A DNA stretch of 64,000 bases from Promerops cafer (lineage: Eukaryota > Chordata > Aves > Passeriformes > Nectariniidae): contig VZSE01005981.1 in NCBI GenBank assembly GCA_013398275.1, positions 124,001-188,000 on the forward strand, read 5' to 3'. The notes below the pieces were generated by a model. The model saw only the letters and a program-made list of their open reading frames with translations, had not been told where the DNA came from and searched no databases. Numbering within the stretch: position 1 is the stretch's first letter; every line of letters begins with the position of its first letter. Below, piece after piece: positions 25,486-36,800 of the stretch. Made by a program: the position numbers and the translations under genes.

Positions 25486-26639
25486 ATATTTTTGCTCACT
25501 TTTTGATGCTTTTCTCTGGTGTGTCTGCCACTATTTCCTATTTTTGTTAGTGGGTAGAGCATCCCAAATGAGGCACGGCACAGCTGAGCATAGGAGTGAC
25601 CCATTAAAACTCCTTAGAGAGAAGAGGGAAAAAAAGGAGGAAAAAAATTTTGCACAATACCTATCTTTTGTACTTTGCTCCAGAATAAAGAGATGTTCTT
25701 TCTTTTCCCTCCTATAAAATTTCATCCCAATCAGCACTGTGCCAAACTCCACCTGGCATCTCCACCACTTGACAGCCTATGATATCTCTGCACTAACGGT
25801 CCTACTTCAGTCCACATCCCACATTCTTATTTAAGGAGGACATCCTTACAATGCATTTTCAGGTGGGATATGAAGGACCTACTTCAGGAACCAAAATAAG
25901 CCCTTCATCAAGGAGTTGCCCCTACAAATAGGGCTGCAATCAGTCAATCAGCCCTTTAACCTCTTCTTGCTTGTCGCATTGGAGAGGAGCAGCTCTTCCA
26001 ATGACCTTGATTAAACTGCTTTTGCTTGATGTAAGAACGACATTGATGCACAAAGCCAAACCCAGATAAACCAGCTGGGAGGAAAAAAAAAAAACAAACC
26101 CAAAGCAATAAAGGACTGTAAAACCGGTACACGACGAGAAGCTTTTGTTTTAGTCAGAACTGCAGACATACATCTCAGCCAGACAGAAAATACTCTGACT
26201 TCATGGTACATAAATGAGCAGGCAGAGCACACTGATCTAACGATAGGGAGCTGAGCTGCTCTGCGACAGCACTTATTTTTCACAGTGCTTCCCTGCCAGA
26301 CAGTCCACCCCCGAGCCCATCGTGCCGGGCAGCGGACAGACACAAAACACTGCTCTAAACCCACGTCTAACACAGGAGACAACAGACAGGCACGTCCAGC
26401 AGGAGAGGACCAGGAGACAGTGAGTCAGTACAGGACCAGCACAACATGCGCTGGTCTTGGCTCGTTGGTCACACAACTAAAGCCCAGGGTTTTGTTTAGG
26501 GATTTGGTTTTTTAAAATTTTTTTTTTTCATGTGTGTTTTAAGGAGGAGCCAGGAGGAGAATTTAAAGACCATTCCGTGCTTTGTGGCTGCGTGCAAGGA
26601 GACCCTTTCATGCATGAAAGTCAGAAAGGCAAAAGGTAG

Positions 26640-26925
26640 GGACAGGCTTTTTAATAGGGTCTGTAGCAACAGGACATGGGACAATGGTTTTAAACTGAAA
26701 GAGGGTAGATTCAGACAAGATATGAGGGAGAAATTTTTTTTAAATGGGAATGGTGAAACACTGGCACAGGTTGCCCAGAGAAATGGTGGATGCTCCATCC
26801 CTGGAAACATACAGGACAGGGCTCTGAGGAACCTGGTCTAGTTGAAGATGTCCCTGCTCATTGCCAGGGGATTTGGATAGATGAGTTTTAAACGTCTCTT
26901 CCAACCCAAACCATTCTACGAAGGT
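26640..26925 (+). mobile_element. CR1 LINE 3'-end fragment
   Basis: Plus-orientation CR1 3' end: ATGGTTTTAAACTGAAAGAG, GGTAGATTCAGACAAGATAT, ACTGGCACAGGTTGCCCAG, GTGGATGCTCCATCCCTGG, GGAACCTGGTCTAGTTGAAG and CCAACCCAAACCATTCTACG. The terminal GATTCTATG repeats have decayed. It is 5'-truncated. Confidence 0.92.
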
Positions 26926-28184
26926 ACAAAAAGTATTTGTCTGAAAAAAAGCAATTAAGCAAGAAGACGAGGGAGCTTGATGTCCCAAGCAGAACAGAGG
27001 TGAAAAGAGATATTTTGGTACTTCAATTACTTTTGACCTTCAATTGTTTACTTAGCTTTTATTATCAATATTACAGTAGCATTTACAGCCAAACTGCCCA
27101 GAGTCTACATGAACCCGTCTGCAGTTATGAGGCTGAAAAAAGGTACACTTTGTCTCAACATTTAAGCAGTCATCGTTTGATCATTTGAATGCCCCTCAAC
27201 AGAAGAGAAACTCACAACACTGGTATTTCCCAGAGCATTGAACAAATAGGTCCCACAATCTCACATAAACACAATCCTCTGAAGTGAAACAGAGCAGGTA
27301 TTGCTGTAAATGCAGATTAATGCTGCACAGATCAGGTGTGAAGAAGAGTCCCCTTTCTCAACCACCCTGGGTGGAAGTCAGAGAGAAAATTTAGTATTTT
27401 CCTCTCTTGCCATAGATCTCCTTGAAAAAGAAAAGCAAAACAAAACCAGGCTTATAAAAGCACAGCACTTCAAGGCCAGCGTTAGCAACACACCCATGTG
27501 CAGACACATACATTTGAAATGCACTTGTCAAAGAAAAAATAAATCTATCCTCTACCCTGTGTCAATACAGCCAGAGCAGGAACTTCAAACCCCATTAGCA
27601 GCATCCTGCAGCCTGAGATTTCTCCTCTGAGGTCTCAAAGCAGAATATAAACCAAAGGTATAAGGAAAGCAGCAAAGCCAGCGATTCAGCACCTTCCCTT
27701 TGAGGCTGTGCAAAAGCCAGCATAAACCGCCTTTTGTACATGAAAACCAAAGTCCAACCATGTGGGCTTATTGTGGACAAAGGCAGGTTTTACAGGAGGA
27801 AAGCCACCACCCTCAGGCTCTGGACCAGCAAGCTGCTCTGAACTACTCTCGAGGAGAACCTGATCCACACACCAACACCCTGAATGCACACCACAGCTAC
27901 ATAAATACAGTATCAATAATAATGCATTAAAAACCAGAGGGACGAGGCACCACCAAGTGAGACACAGTCCAAGCTAAAGGCCAACGCTTTCAAATCCAGC
28001 CACCGATGCAGGAAGCTGGTGCAACTGGTGTGACTGGAAGGGAAGTCCCACTGACCACAGCACCGGGACTGCTCCAGCGCAGAGATCCCCTCGAGTGACA
28101 TCTGCCAAGCATCGCTTCCTGCCCCGCGGAGGCTGCGTGGGATGGCTGGGCACATCTCAGCATGGCTGCATTTCCTCTTGGGGG

Positions 28185-28262
28185 AATGAGGATGTTTTGA
28201 AAACATAGGTGGCTTGCAAAGCACTTTGGGATGTATGTGGATGAAAAGCACTCTTATGCTCA
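28185..28262. mobile_element. possible ancient SINE/LINE relic
   Basis: GGCTTGCAAAGCACTTTGGG followed by GGATGAAAAGCACTC resembles the 3' part of old amniote SINE/LINE families, whose consensus holds 'AAAGCACTTTG...GGATGAAAGGCGCT'. It is short and could be coincidental. The following bases (28262-28500) look like unique, possibly constrained sequence. Confidence 0.35.
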
Positions 28263-28500
28263 TCGGTAATTAGCACTAACCGCCGGCGTGTCACACCCTC
28301 CATGTAGAGCATTTAGCAGATTTATTCAGCTCTTGCTGGAATGCCAGAGCACAAGCTGGATATTCAGACAGCGATGTGAGCGCCCTTTCATGGGGCAGAT
28401 GCTGGGGAGCTAATGATGTTTGATGAGTTAAGGCCATTGGTGACTCAGGATCAGCAATTAGTTGATTTCTGCGGGAGGAAGGTGCTTTGCTCCATTAAGC
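28262..28500. promoter_or_regulatory. possible conserved non-coding element near the GAB2 promoter
   Basis: This is unique intronic sequence about 1.4 kb downstream of GAB2 exon 1, rich in homeodomain-type words (GGTAATTAGC, GCTAATGATG, GCAATTAGTTGATTT) and free of repeats. It follows a possible ancient SINE relic, an origin known for some vertebrate enhancers. Conservation has not been tested. Confidence 0.3.
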
Positions 28501-29272
28501 TAAAAGCATCCTCCACAGTTCAGCATGCACAAAGTCATTCTGTCCACCTCCCACAAAGCCTGCCTACGTTCATTAGGGGGTTGATATTTCCCACATAAAC
28601 ACTCAGGTTTACCTTACTGGATTCCCTAACAGTTCCATCCCTCAGCCCTGTGCCAACCTGATATTCCCTGGAAGAGCATAAGGTACACAAGGAAAGGATT
28701 GCCGAGAGCAACTGGATACACAGTCTAATGCAAAGGGATATGGAACCACTAATGTCCATGGGGCTGAACCCATTTTGGGCAAGGCTAATAACACTCCATC
28801 ACAAATCAGACACAACCCCAGTCCTGCTCTAGCCTGCAGTACAGGACTACTGACATCCATCTCCCTCTCAAGGGTAGGCAGTGATGCTTCCATCAATCAA
28901 TAACAGGCACTGGGGAGACACCAGCTGCACTTGTTCTGCCTGCCATTCCCGAAATGCACGCAGGCAAAAGCAACAGGACCAAAGGATGATCTGGCTGGTG
29001 TCCACCCAGGAAGGGAGAACATCCAGCTCCCTCCCAGAGGCTGCATTCCAGTCATCTGAAGGCTGGCTGAGGCTGGTCATTGGTGTCAGGGAGTGGGACC
29101 CTTGACATCCTGGGTAGCGATGTGCCGAGTCATAGGACGGCAGCGCGTTTCTGAGCGCTCCTGCTCGTGGCACATGGCAGGACTGTCAGGCGGAGGACGC
29201 TAAGAACAGTTATTTCTTTCAATGAGTGGGGAATGTGACAGAGCTGGCATTTGGACCCTCTTTTTACAACTT

Positions 29273-29495
29273 CTTTGAAGTGTTTGATCTCAGCCGCTAA
29301 CGACACAAAGGCTATCGAAGCGCTACTGTTGCTATCTTCAAAGGGTTCGGACGTTCAATGATTAATAGGAACCCTGCACGGGATGGGGGAGAGCGACTAT
29401 TATGGGAATGTTGGGGGGGATCCAAGATGCGTTAATACCTTTACTCTTTGGGACCAAGGTACTCCCAGCCTCCCCTAAAACAGGCGACTTCAAAG
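29273..29495. promoter_or_regulatory. cluster of TCF/LEF-like CTTTGAAG motifs
   Basis: The 8-mer CTTTGAAG occurs at 29273-29280, and its reverse complement CTTCAAAG at 29336-29343 and 29488-29495. It matches the TCF/LEF core (CTTTGA[A/T]). The cluster lies 370-590 bases downstream of the GAB2 first coding exon, running from unique intronic sequence into the CpG island edge, a usual place for promoter-proximal regulatory sites. Function is inferred from motif density only. Confidence 0.35.
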
Positions 29496-29864
29496 GCGGG
29501 GGTGTGACCGTCGCAGGTCCCGGGTGAGCCCGGCCACCGCGGGGCGCAGCCAGAACGGCCCCAGCGCCGAGTGACCGCTCCAGCCGCGGCCGTCACCGCC
29601 CACCCCACCACCCCGGGGCAGGCAACAAGCCGAGGGGCTCGGAGATGCTCCCACCCGCCTTCCCCGAGAGGCAGGGAGCCAGGAGCATTCGTTCCCCGCC
29701 CGGGCAAGGGGCACCCCCGCCCCGCCAAGCCTCCGCGGCGCCGGGAGAGGCGGCGGCAGGTGCACCCGGGCTGGCGGCGGGGGAGCGGGGATGGAGGCGG
29801 TGGGGATGGATCCCGGCTTTCCCGGGGCCGGGGTAAGGATGAGATGGGGTGGGCTGAGACTTAC

Positions 29865-29936
29865 GTATCTCCGTAACTTCTTCTCCGGCGGTGACTTTCG
29901 GAGCCAGCCCGAGCACACCACCTCCCCGCCGCTCAT
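29865..29936 (-). CDS. GAB2: GAB2 first coding exon (N-terminus of the PH domain)
   Basis: The minus strand from 29936 encodes 24 residues beginning [20 protein letters not shown] and ending LRRY, followed directly by a consensus donor GTAAGT at 29864, in phase 0. This is the start of the pleckstrin-homology domain of the GRB2-associated binder family, adaptors that bind phosphoinositides at the membrane and, once tyrosine-phosphorylated, recruit SHP2 and PI3-kinase downstream of growth-factor and cytokine receptors. In this family the first exon ends at the same point, before the AWK(K/R)RW segment. The LRRY ending is GAB2-like, whereas the EVVCSGW part is closer to GAB1. Linkage to NARS2 upstream on the same strand decides for GAB2. 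The start codon has a purine at -3. The remaining exons are outside the window. Confidence 0.88.
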
Positions 29937-29989
29937 CGCGGCAGCCGGGCGCCGCCGGGCGCTGCCTCCCGGCGCTCAGCGCCGGCCGC

Positions 29990-29990
29990 N
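29990..29990. other. undetermined base (n)
   Basis: A single n lies in the GC-rich 5' UTR/promoter part of the CpG island, 54 bases upstream of the GAB2 start codon. It does not affect the coding call. Confidence 0.99.
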
Positions 29991-31109
29991 GGGCGGCGAG
30001 CGCCTCCCCCCGCCGCCGCGGCCGCTCGGCTGCGAGCGGGGAAGCAGGAAACTGGCTCCTTCCCGGCTCACCACGCCTCCGCCCGCCCGGCGCCCCGCCA
30101 GCCGTGTTAAAGACACAAACCCCGCGGGGAGAGGGGCTGCCCGGCCCCACGCCGCCCCCGAGGGGCTGCCGCTCGTCCCTGTCCCCCCCCCACACTCATA
30201 CAGAGCCTATAGAGAAACTTTATCCATACTGCAGCAGGTGATCTCTTAACAGCGCAACGTTTCCTTAATTAAAAAGTACAGCTCCCCTCAAACCTCTCCC
30301 CCGTAAGGTTTCATTACCCCAGGACCCTTCCTCTCTCTTGATGGAAAAGGTCCTTCTCACCTCGGAAAGGAGAGGCTGGCTTCAGCCTCTCTGTGCTCAG
30401 GGGCTTGTGCCTGAGATGAAGGTGCCATACGAAAACAAAGAGGTTGAGCAAGAAACAGCCAAACACCAGTGATGCCAAAAACCCTCCTGGAGAGAAAAAA
30501 AAATAGCAATAAAAAACCACGAGGGGAATCAATAAAAGCTTCGTATTTTATTATTGATTTTAAGTAATGGAGCCGTGGCCACTGAAAGGGGATTTGACTG
30601 CCATTGGAGTCTCATGCAGACAAGCCAGGTTTTGTATTTCAGTGTCTTATACCTTGGCTGAGATTCACTATCAACTTTCAGATCTAGAAACACTGTACAT
30701 TTGGCCTGATCCTCTCCTCCCTAGCTCGGGCAGTAATAAAACATCCCTCCACAGCCCTTCAAGTTGGGTTTTGCTCTAATCTTCCTTTCACTGCACTGTT
30801 TAAAGCAAAACTTGGGCATGGCACCCATAAAAGCTGAGTCCTCTTAGCCCACACTCACATGGAAAACACAACCCATTTGCTAGGGATGGATTTCTAAGAC
30901 CTGTCTCTATACAACAGCTCTGCCCCAAACCTGCTCGGGCACATTCAGTCATCCCTGCCTCAGCTTCCCTGCCTGTCCAACCTCTGTGGGCAGGGATGGT
31001 CCCTCCTTATGTGTTCATGCCGTAGCTGGTGCAATAACAACTCCATGCTGGCTGGATGTGCTACTGTATGTCACACAACAACAACCTTTATATAACGCCA
31101 CTCGAGCAG

Positions 31110-31215
31110 GGATCTTGCATCACTTCAGAGCAGTAATTGCAACTTGCAGTGCCTCTGGGAGGTAGGAACAACACCTCTTTTCAAGATGGGGACAGCACGG
31201 TTAAGCCATATGTTG
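31110..31215 (-). mobile_element. MIR/L2-like ancient repeat relic
   Basis: GGGAGGTAGGAACAACACCT, then CAAGATGGGGACAGCACGG and TTAAGCC follow the reverse complement of the old MIR/L2-type 3' block ('GAGGTAGGTA..ATTATCCCC..ACAGATGGGG..GAGGTTAAG'). The match is strongly diverged. Confidence 0.45.
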
Positions 31216-32261
31216 TTTATCATCTTTGTGAATGCATAAAGTAGGGGAATAACCCCTTACAGAACAAGTCAGTCATTTGTTAGGAATGTATTTTCTCAAC
31301 AGCTTTGTTTTACTGCCAGTGAAATGCAAAAGCTAAATAGGAAGATTTTTTTCTACCTTCTCACTATCCAAAGGAAGGGCTTGATCCTGTTCCAGTGCTG
31401 GGCAATTTCTGCAGAGAGAAGCTATGCTCAGATCAGCTTGCCCATCTCTGCCAATGCAGTGTGTGTGATGGGGCTGAGGGCAGGGGAGGACGGAGACACC
31501 AGTTCTGTGCTGGCCTCAGCCAGCATTGCCTTATTCAGTGCACTGGAGCCGTATCAATTTACATGGCATGAGAGTGAGAGTCTCACCTGCAATCTCTCCT
31601 GGGTAAGAGGTACTTTGTGCATTCGTAGAGAAAACTGTGTCCTGGTGACCTGCACTTGAGAGATCTCCCCAAAACACAGAAATTTTAGGGAGGCTAGTGA
31701 GCTACTGGGGATTTAGAAAGATTTAATTAAGAACAGATGATCATGATTAATACACAGGTATCATGCAAAACTATCCCATGGTGTATGTTAATGATTCGCA
31801 GGTTAGGAATTCACTCATACTGAGACCAATGCAAAGTGGTATCAGTTTGAATACCAGTTGCAGAGAACCCTGTCTGCATTTTTATGTTAACAACTTCCAC
31901 CACATGGAGTTGGAACACTTCATTTGGGTGATGGATGTTTAAAGAAATGCTCCATAATTATCATTGTGTGAATTGGAATGAATTATTCTACATGTTCTAT
32001 GACAGCCCTTGGTTTATTACCCTGCTCCCTTGCTGTACTATTCCTTCTCTCTGCTCATCCCCTATTCTGGATCACATTTACTGACTTGGTTATATCACAA
32101 GATATATCTGAACAGTGTCTGAAACATGAAGTACCCCTGTGAATTCTTTTTTCCATGCTTTTGGTGATGCCTGACAGGTATCTCAGATTGCTGGGACTTT
32201 TGGATGGGAAATAGGTTGCATTTTCTGTACATTTAAATATGCTGCTCTCTCAGATGTGACA

Positions 32262-32322
32262 CAGAATCATAGAATCATTAAAGTTGGTAAATGCCTCCAA
32301 GATCATCAAGTCCAACTGTAAT
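32262..32322 (-). mobile_element. CR1 LINE tail, very short
   Basis: ACAGAATCATAGAATCATTA, then AAGTTGG and CTCCAAGATCATCAAGTCC form the reverse complement of a CR1 3' end. Only about 60 bases are recognisable before similarity is lost, so it is an extreme 5' truncation. Confidence 0.85.
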
Positions 32323-33136
32323 ACAAGCTCTGTACAGAAAAATGCTTCAAACAAAGATGCTGCACGTGAACGTGCCTCCCCAATTGCACTGTGGCTGTAC
32401 ACAGAGTGGGAACAGTGAGTTAATTCTGGCATCAGGCTGCCAGATTACGTATGATCCAATGCATGTAACATTACAACACCTTATAACGCTGGCCCTCCTT
32501 AAAGCTTTTGGCCAGGAAGATACACAAATACTACCCTCAGTGCCCCAGGGAGTTAAAGACGATGTCTGTCATGAGCACAGCTCGATTTGGCAGCGCTTCC
32601 ACGTTCGTAACAGTTTTTACCAACTTCAAGCTGTTCCTCCAACCGGCAGTGGGGAATGAACTCAGGCTGGCCCCAGCTGACTGCGTAAATCTCTGGAGCG
32701 TGAGCTAACAGCCAGCAGCCTTGGCGGAAAACTGTGTGAAAACCACATCCCTGTGTTGGAAAAACCCGACAAGGGAGTTATGCGAAGCCATCGAGAATCC
32801 ATCTCTGCCAGCAGAAGCAACTGAAGGAGGAACAGGAGATTTAGAAGGCAGAGCAAGGGAGAAATTAAGAGATGCCATGTAAGAAATAATACTGCTTGAA
32901 TAAGGGTAAGGCTGAGAGAGAAACATTTTTCTAAGGAAAAGCCCTTGGACTGTCTTTAACGTGCTGGGGCGCACAACAAAGTGACACTTTCTTCTGCAGA
33001 AACCTCTGGGGTTTTTAATCATAACCTTCAGTGTGGTTTCTTGCTCGTGTCTGAAACCGAAAAATCAGAACTTCTAAGAAAGAAACCACAATGTCCACGG
33101 CTACTCCTTCCTGCTCCAAATTTATTCAAATGAGCT

Positions 33137-33150
33137 GTGCCATCTGCTGG
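33137..33150 (-). promoter_or_regulatory. candidate CTCF site
   Basis: The minus strand reads CCAGCAGATGGCAC, which fits every position of the CTCF core CCASYAGRKGGCRS. It lies 3.2 kb upstream of the GAB2 start and 9.4 kb beyond the NARS2 stop, a sensible position for an insulator between two genes. Occupancy cannot be judged from sequence. Confidence 0.45.
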
Positions 33151-33962
33151 CAGACGGGAAAGCTGCAGGCGGAGCAATTCTCCTCGCTCCCAGTCGCTGG
33201 TGCAAGCAGTCGGGATGGAGACACCGGGCATTTCCTGTGGATTAGGGACCAGCTGGCTGTAACGCTTCGGGCTACTTACCCCAGCCAAGCACAAATCCTT
33301 TGCAAATGCCCTATAGGGTGGTTAATATAAACCGAAACAGGCTTGGGGGGAGGAAAGGCTTGAAAAATCTGCCGTGCTTCTTGGTGCTCCTTGCCTGCTT
33401 TTAATTCTGAGCGAATGCTCAGTCTCCTGAGATCCAGCTCCACAACAATAAGACCTGACTTTATCTTCATGCAACAGTTCCTGCAGCAGAGCGGGATGGG
33501 AGCAGCTTTTCAATTTCATGAAGAATTTTCAAGGTTAAAAAAAAAAATCACCTCTTTCAAGAACTCGAGTCTTTTCAAGCTTTCCACCCTCCATAGAAGA
33601 GCACAGCAAGCCCCCCAGAACGACTGCAATTGAAGCCAAACCACAAGACAGTCCTTTCCTTCTTGTGACAGCAGCTCCAGCAGCACTGGCTGCTTTCCAT
33701 GAGCAGAGGGAATAGTAGCACAAAGTGCTTTGATCAGATAATGAGACAGTTTGAAGCATCTTCAGTACGGTGTTGCGGCAAAGACGGGGGCATCAGAGCT
33801 CTGATGCCTTAATACAGGCCTGAAACAGAGAAGACTTGCAGGTCAGCACTGTTCAAGGCACATAGGCTTGTGTGGAGTTGATGGTCCTACTTTGTCCTCT
33901 CTCTGTTGAAGATCCTGGCCAGAACCAGCACGTCCAATTCAGAATGGATACAGACCCCCTGG

Positions 33963-33976
33963 CCAGCACAGGGCGG
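33963..33976 (+). promoter_or_regulatory. weaker candidate CTCF site
   Basis: The plus strand reads CCAGCACAGGGCGG, one mismatch from the CTCF core consensus. It is about 830 bases from the better match and in the opposite orientation. A single mismatch at a strongly preferred position lowers confidence. Confidence 0.2.
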
Positions 33977-36689
33977 GGCCTGGGGTCCTGAGCTGGATAG
34001 TGTCTGTGGATGCAGCTGGAGGACACTTCCAGTCCTCACACTTGAAGATTATTAAAGGAGACTTCCTATTCCTATTCAATCCACACTGAAGCCCAGTCCT
34101 ATTTCTCTCACCAAACTAGACACTTAGAAATAACTTTGCCTGGACCTGAGCTGGGACAGAACACTACTAATGCATTTCTCAGTTCTGGACCCAGGTAGAG
34201 TTTTTTTTTTTGGCGCTTGGTGATTCCTTCTAGGATGGATAAGCTCCTCATGCAAACTCTCTTGCCTGGATCCAGATGCATTTTTGGCAGCTACCTTTAC
34301 CACCTTCTTCCCCCCCACTTATGCTATTTTTACCATAGAAGGGAAGGAAAGTAGGAGGTTTCCCACTTTTTTTCTCACCTCCTCAAAACAGAAAGCCATT
34401 ATACAACTGCTTGGTGGAAAGTGCACCAGGCAATGCTCCAGACACAGACACTGTTCTGACAGAAGCATAAAGGCCACTTCATCTTTGTTTTTCCCGGATG
34501 AGACCGGCAGCTCGGCATGGGAAGGACTCCCTCTATGGACACTATTTGGCACAATGGGGCTTTGACCGCAGCTGGACCCAGGGCAAGCAACCATAAAACA
34601 AATGATAATAAAACAGGCAGGGAGAAATCTTTGCCGGGCTCCCCTGCCTGCTTACCCGACCCCGGTGTACTCTCACATCCTTAGGCATTACTTCAAGAGC
34701 AGATGGTGCTCTGTGGTAGAGCAAACGAGCAATTATCCTCCTGACACCCTGCAAGGCCTCCCTACATGAGATTGCAAGAAGTTACTTCACCCCAAGCTAA
34801 GAGCTGTTGTCTGGCTTTTCAGCATAATTGGATGTAATCAAGTTTAATTTGGTTGGTGCAGTAACTCTGAAGACTTTTGTAACTGGATTACTGTTGGCTC
34901 AACGGTCATGTGCCATTATATCTGCTGGCCAAAACAGAAGCCAGAATAAAAACAGATGCTTTCCCCCTACTCCTCCTTCCAGTGACACCCCTCCAGGATA
35001 TGAGCTTGCCCTGTACAGCCAATATAATGAACTAAAAATTCTATTACAAGAAGGAAGTCATTGCTGGTGTATTATGTCCAGGCCTCTTCTACGAAGTGTA
35101 AATTACTTAGAATATGTATCTCTACATTTGTTTACAATTGTTGACCGCGCACAGCTTAGAGCTAAAACTACTGGAACACAGACCTACTATGCACGTGAGC
35201 TTTTAGAATTATAAATCTTATTATTCTAACTATACAAGTAGGGAAGCTGAGACCATGAGCAGGAGTGAGTGGCTGATGAGGATGGACTCTCCCAGGTCCT
35301 ATTTTTTACTGTACACCACCATCTGAGAACAAGGAGTATACAAAATGCTGTGTTCATAGCAGACCTATAGCTCTACTGCAGGTAATCTATAGGTGAGAGA
35401 GGCATCTGGTAAATGTAACAAAGCCAGCAGCATTATTTTCAGACCCCCCAGCTGCTACCAGTGTTAAGTCATGGAAGAAGCATATGAAAGCCATCATGCT
35501 TTAGGTCAAATTTTGCAAATTCAAGAGCCTGTTGTCTTTTGTAATGCCCCTCAAATGCTGACAGTTAAGGCACACAGATATACTCCCAAAAGATGCTGAG
35601 GCCAGGCAAACAAAGACTGAAATACAGCACTTTTTTAACAGTGAAAATCATCACTGGAGCATTGCATGGAGGGGATATTCCCTTGTGGTTTCAAAGCATT
35701 TTAGCCCATCTAGAGTGTATTATTATATTCTTGGCTGAGATGTCAACTGCATTTTAAACAGACATCTCCTAGAAGTCTGAAGTGTGAAGAGACTTCACTG
35801 AGATCAGAGCAAAAGCTGCTCTGCAGTTGCCAGTCCCAAATGCTACACAGCAGCCACCCTCCCAGATGAATGCTGTTAAGCTGTAGTTGCAGGCATATGC
35901 ATCTCTGGTTTTGGCCAGATGGCTATTTTAAGTTTCTAATGATCTGGGAAATGAACACTTCCTAATGTTCTATCTCAGAGGGTTTAGCACAAACTTTCTT
36001 CCTTTTACCCATGGCAGCACTGTTACAGATGGTATTGGATCTCAATTAGGGACTGGAGTAACACAGTGCTAAAAACATCGTGTTCTAGCATGTACTCCAA
36101 GGACATGGCAACATAATCCTGCCTGGCAAGCCATCCATCAAGTTCGTTAACAAATAGGCTCATGAAATTTGTTAAATACTTGAACCTTATACTTCCTAAA
36201 TCACCATGAACACTAATAATTTATTAATCCATGTAGTAATAATAGAATTTGAAAGTCTGTTTGAAGCCACTATATAAACCAGGCCCTCAGATTTGATTTG
36301 TGTGGTTATTCGAGTTTTGCAGGTGGCGAAGTTCAGCCCTGTAGGGTGATCTGGAAAAGCACCACCCATGCATGTTTACAGAGGCACCTAAAGCATGCCT
36401 TTCCCAGAACTCCAGCTGCTGTGCAGAGCCCCATCTCAGCAGCTGTGACCCCACGTACACACTGCTGAGCCAACCTGAAAGCACATGGTGATTTATTTAT
36501 ACTAAACAACTGCAGAGGTTATTTCAAGTGCTTCACAGAGATGCCGTCATGTGAGCCCAACCTGCCAAAAGGAGACCTCCTCAATTACAGTGATGACAGA
36601 ATCTCTGCAGCAGGTAAGTCATCACAGCTGGATCTCCTGGAGCTGCAAACTGGCTACCAGTTGAGCACTGAGTTTCTCTAACTTTGGGC

Positions 36690-36800
36690 AGAAATGGGAG
36701 AAACCTGTCCTCAACTCTGACAGGGAAGCCTGGAAATCAAACCCTAGTCCTGACTCTTGCTTCCCTCCACAGCCCCTGGCAAGTCCCTTCATCTGTCACT
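36690..36800 (+). mobile_element. possible MIR-like relic
   Basis: AAATCAAACCCTAGTCCTGA followed by CCCCTGGCAAGTCCCTTCAT resembles the MIR segment '..CTAGCTCTG...CTTGGGCAAGTCACTTA'. The match is short and diverged. Confidence 0.35.

Larger units (their letters stand above)
1..29864 (-). other. GAB2: GAB2 intron 1 (partial, continues beyond left edge)
   Basis: This stretch begins right after the splice donor (GTAAGT) of the GAB2 first coding exon on the minus strand. No later GAB2 exon could be found: the rest of the PH domain, which should follow immediately in exon 2, does not appear in any frame. The first intron of mammalian GAB2 is known to be very long, so a 30-kb intron start is expected. 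The content is ordinary intronic DNA with CR1 fragments, simple repeats, one long inverted repeat and a few stretches that look like candidate regulatory DNA; these are listed separately. ORFs of 100-180 codons occur here, but none shows a recognisable domain. Alternative first exons or non-coding RNAs inside it cannot be excluded from sequence alone. Confidence 0.8.
29468..30200 (-). promoter_or_regulatory. GAB2: CpG island, GAB2 promoter and 5' UTR region
   Basis: GC content and CpG density rise abruptly here compared with both flanks (many CGCCG, GCCGCGG and GGCGGC words). The island surrounds the first coding exon of GAB2 and extends about 260 bases upstream of its ATG, where the 5' UTR and transcription start should lie. 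GC-box-like words (CCGCCCGCCC, about 30078-30087) and no clear TATA box fit a dispersed CpG-island promoter. One base, 29990, is undetermined (n). The exact transcription start cannot be fixed from sequence. Confidence 0.88.

Noticed and set aside
29490..29864. Continuation of the GAB2 ORF past the splice donor (total 148 codons)
   Set aside because: After residue 24 the sequence loses all PH-domain similarity and becomes proline- and arginine-rich CpG-island translation. A consensus GTAAGT lies exactly at the known exon boundary.
34828..35214. 128-codon plus-strand ORF in the spacer
   Set aside because: No domain, signal peptide or homology recognised, and it has no promoter-like context.
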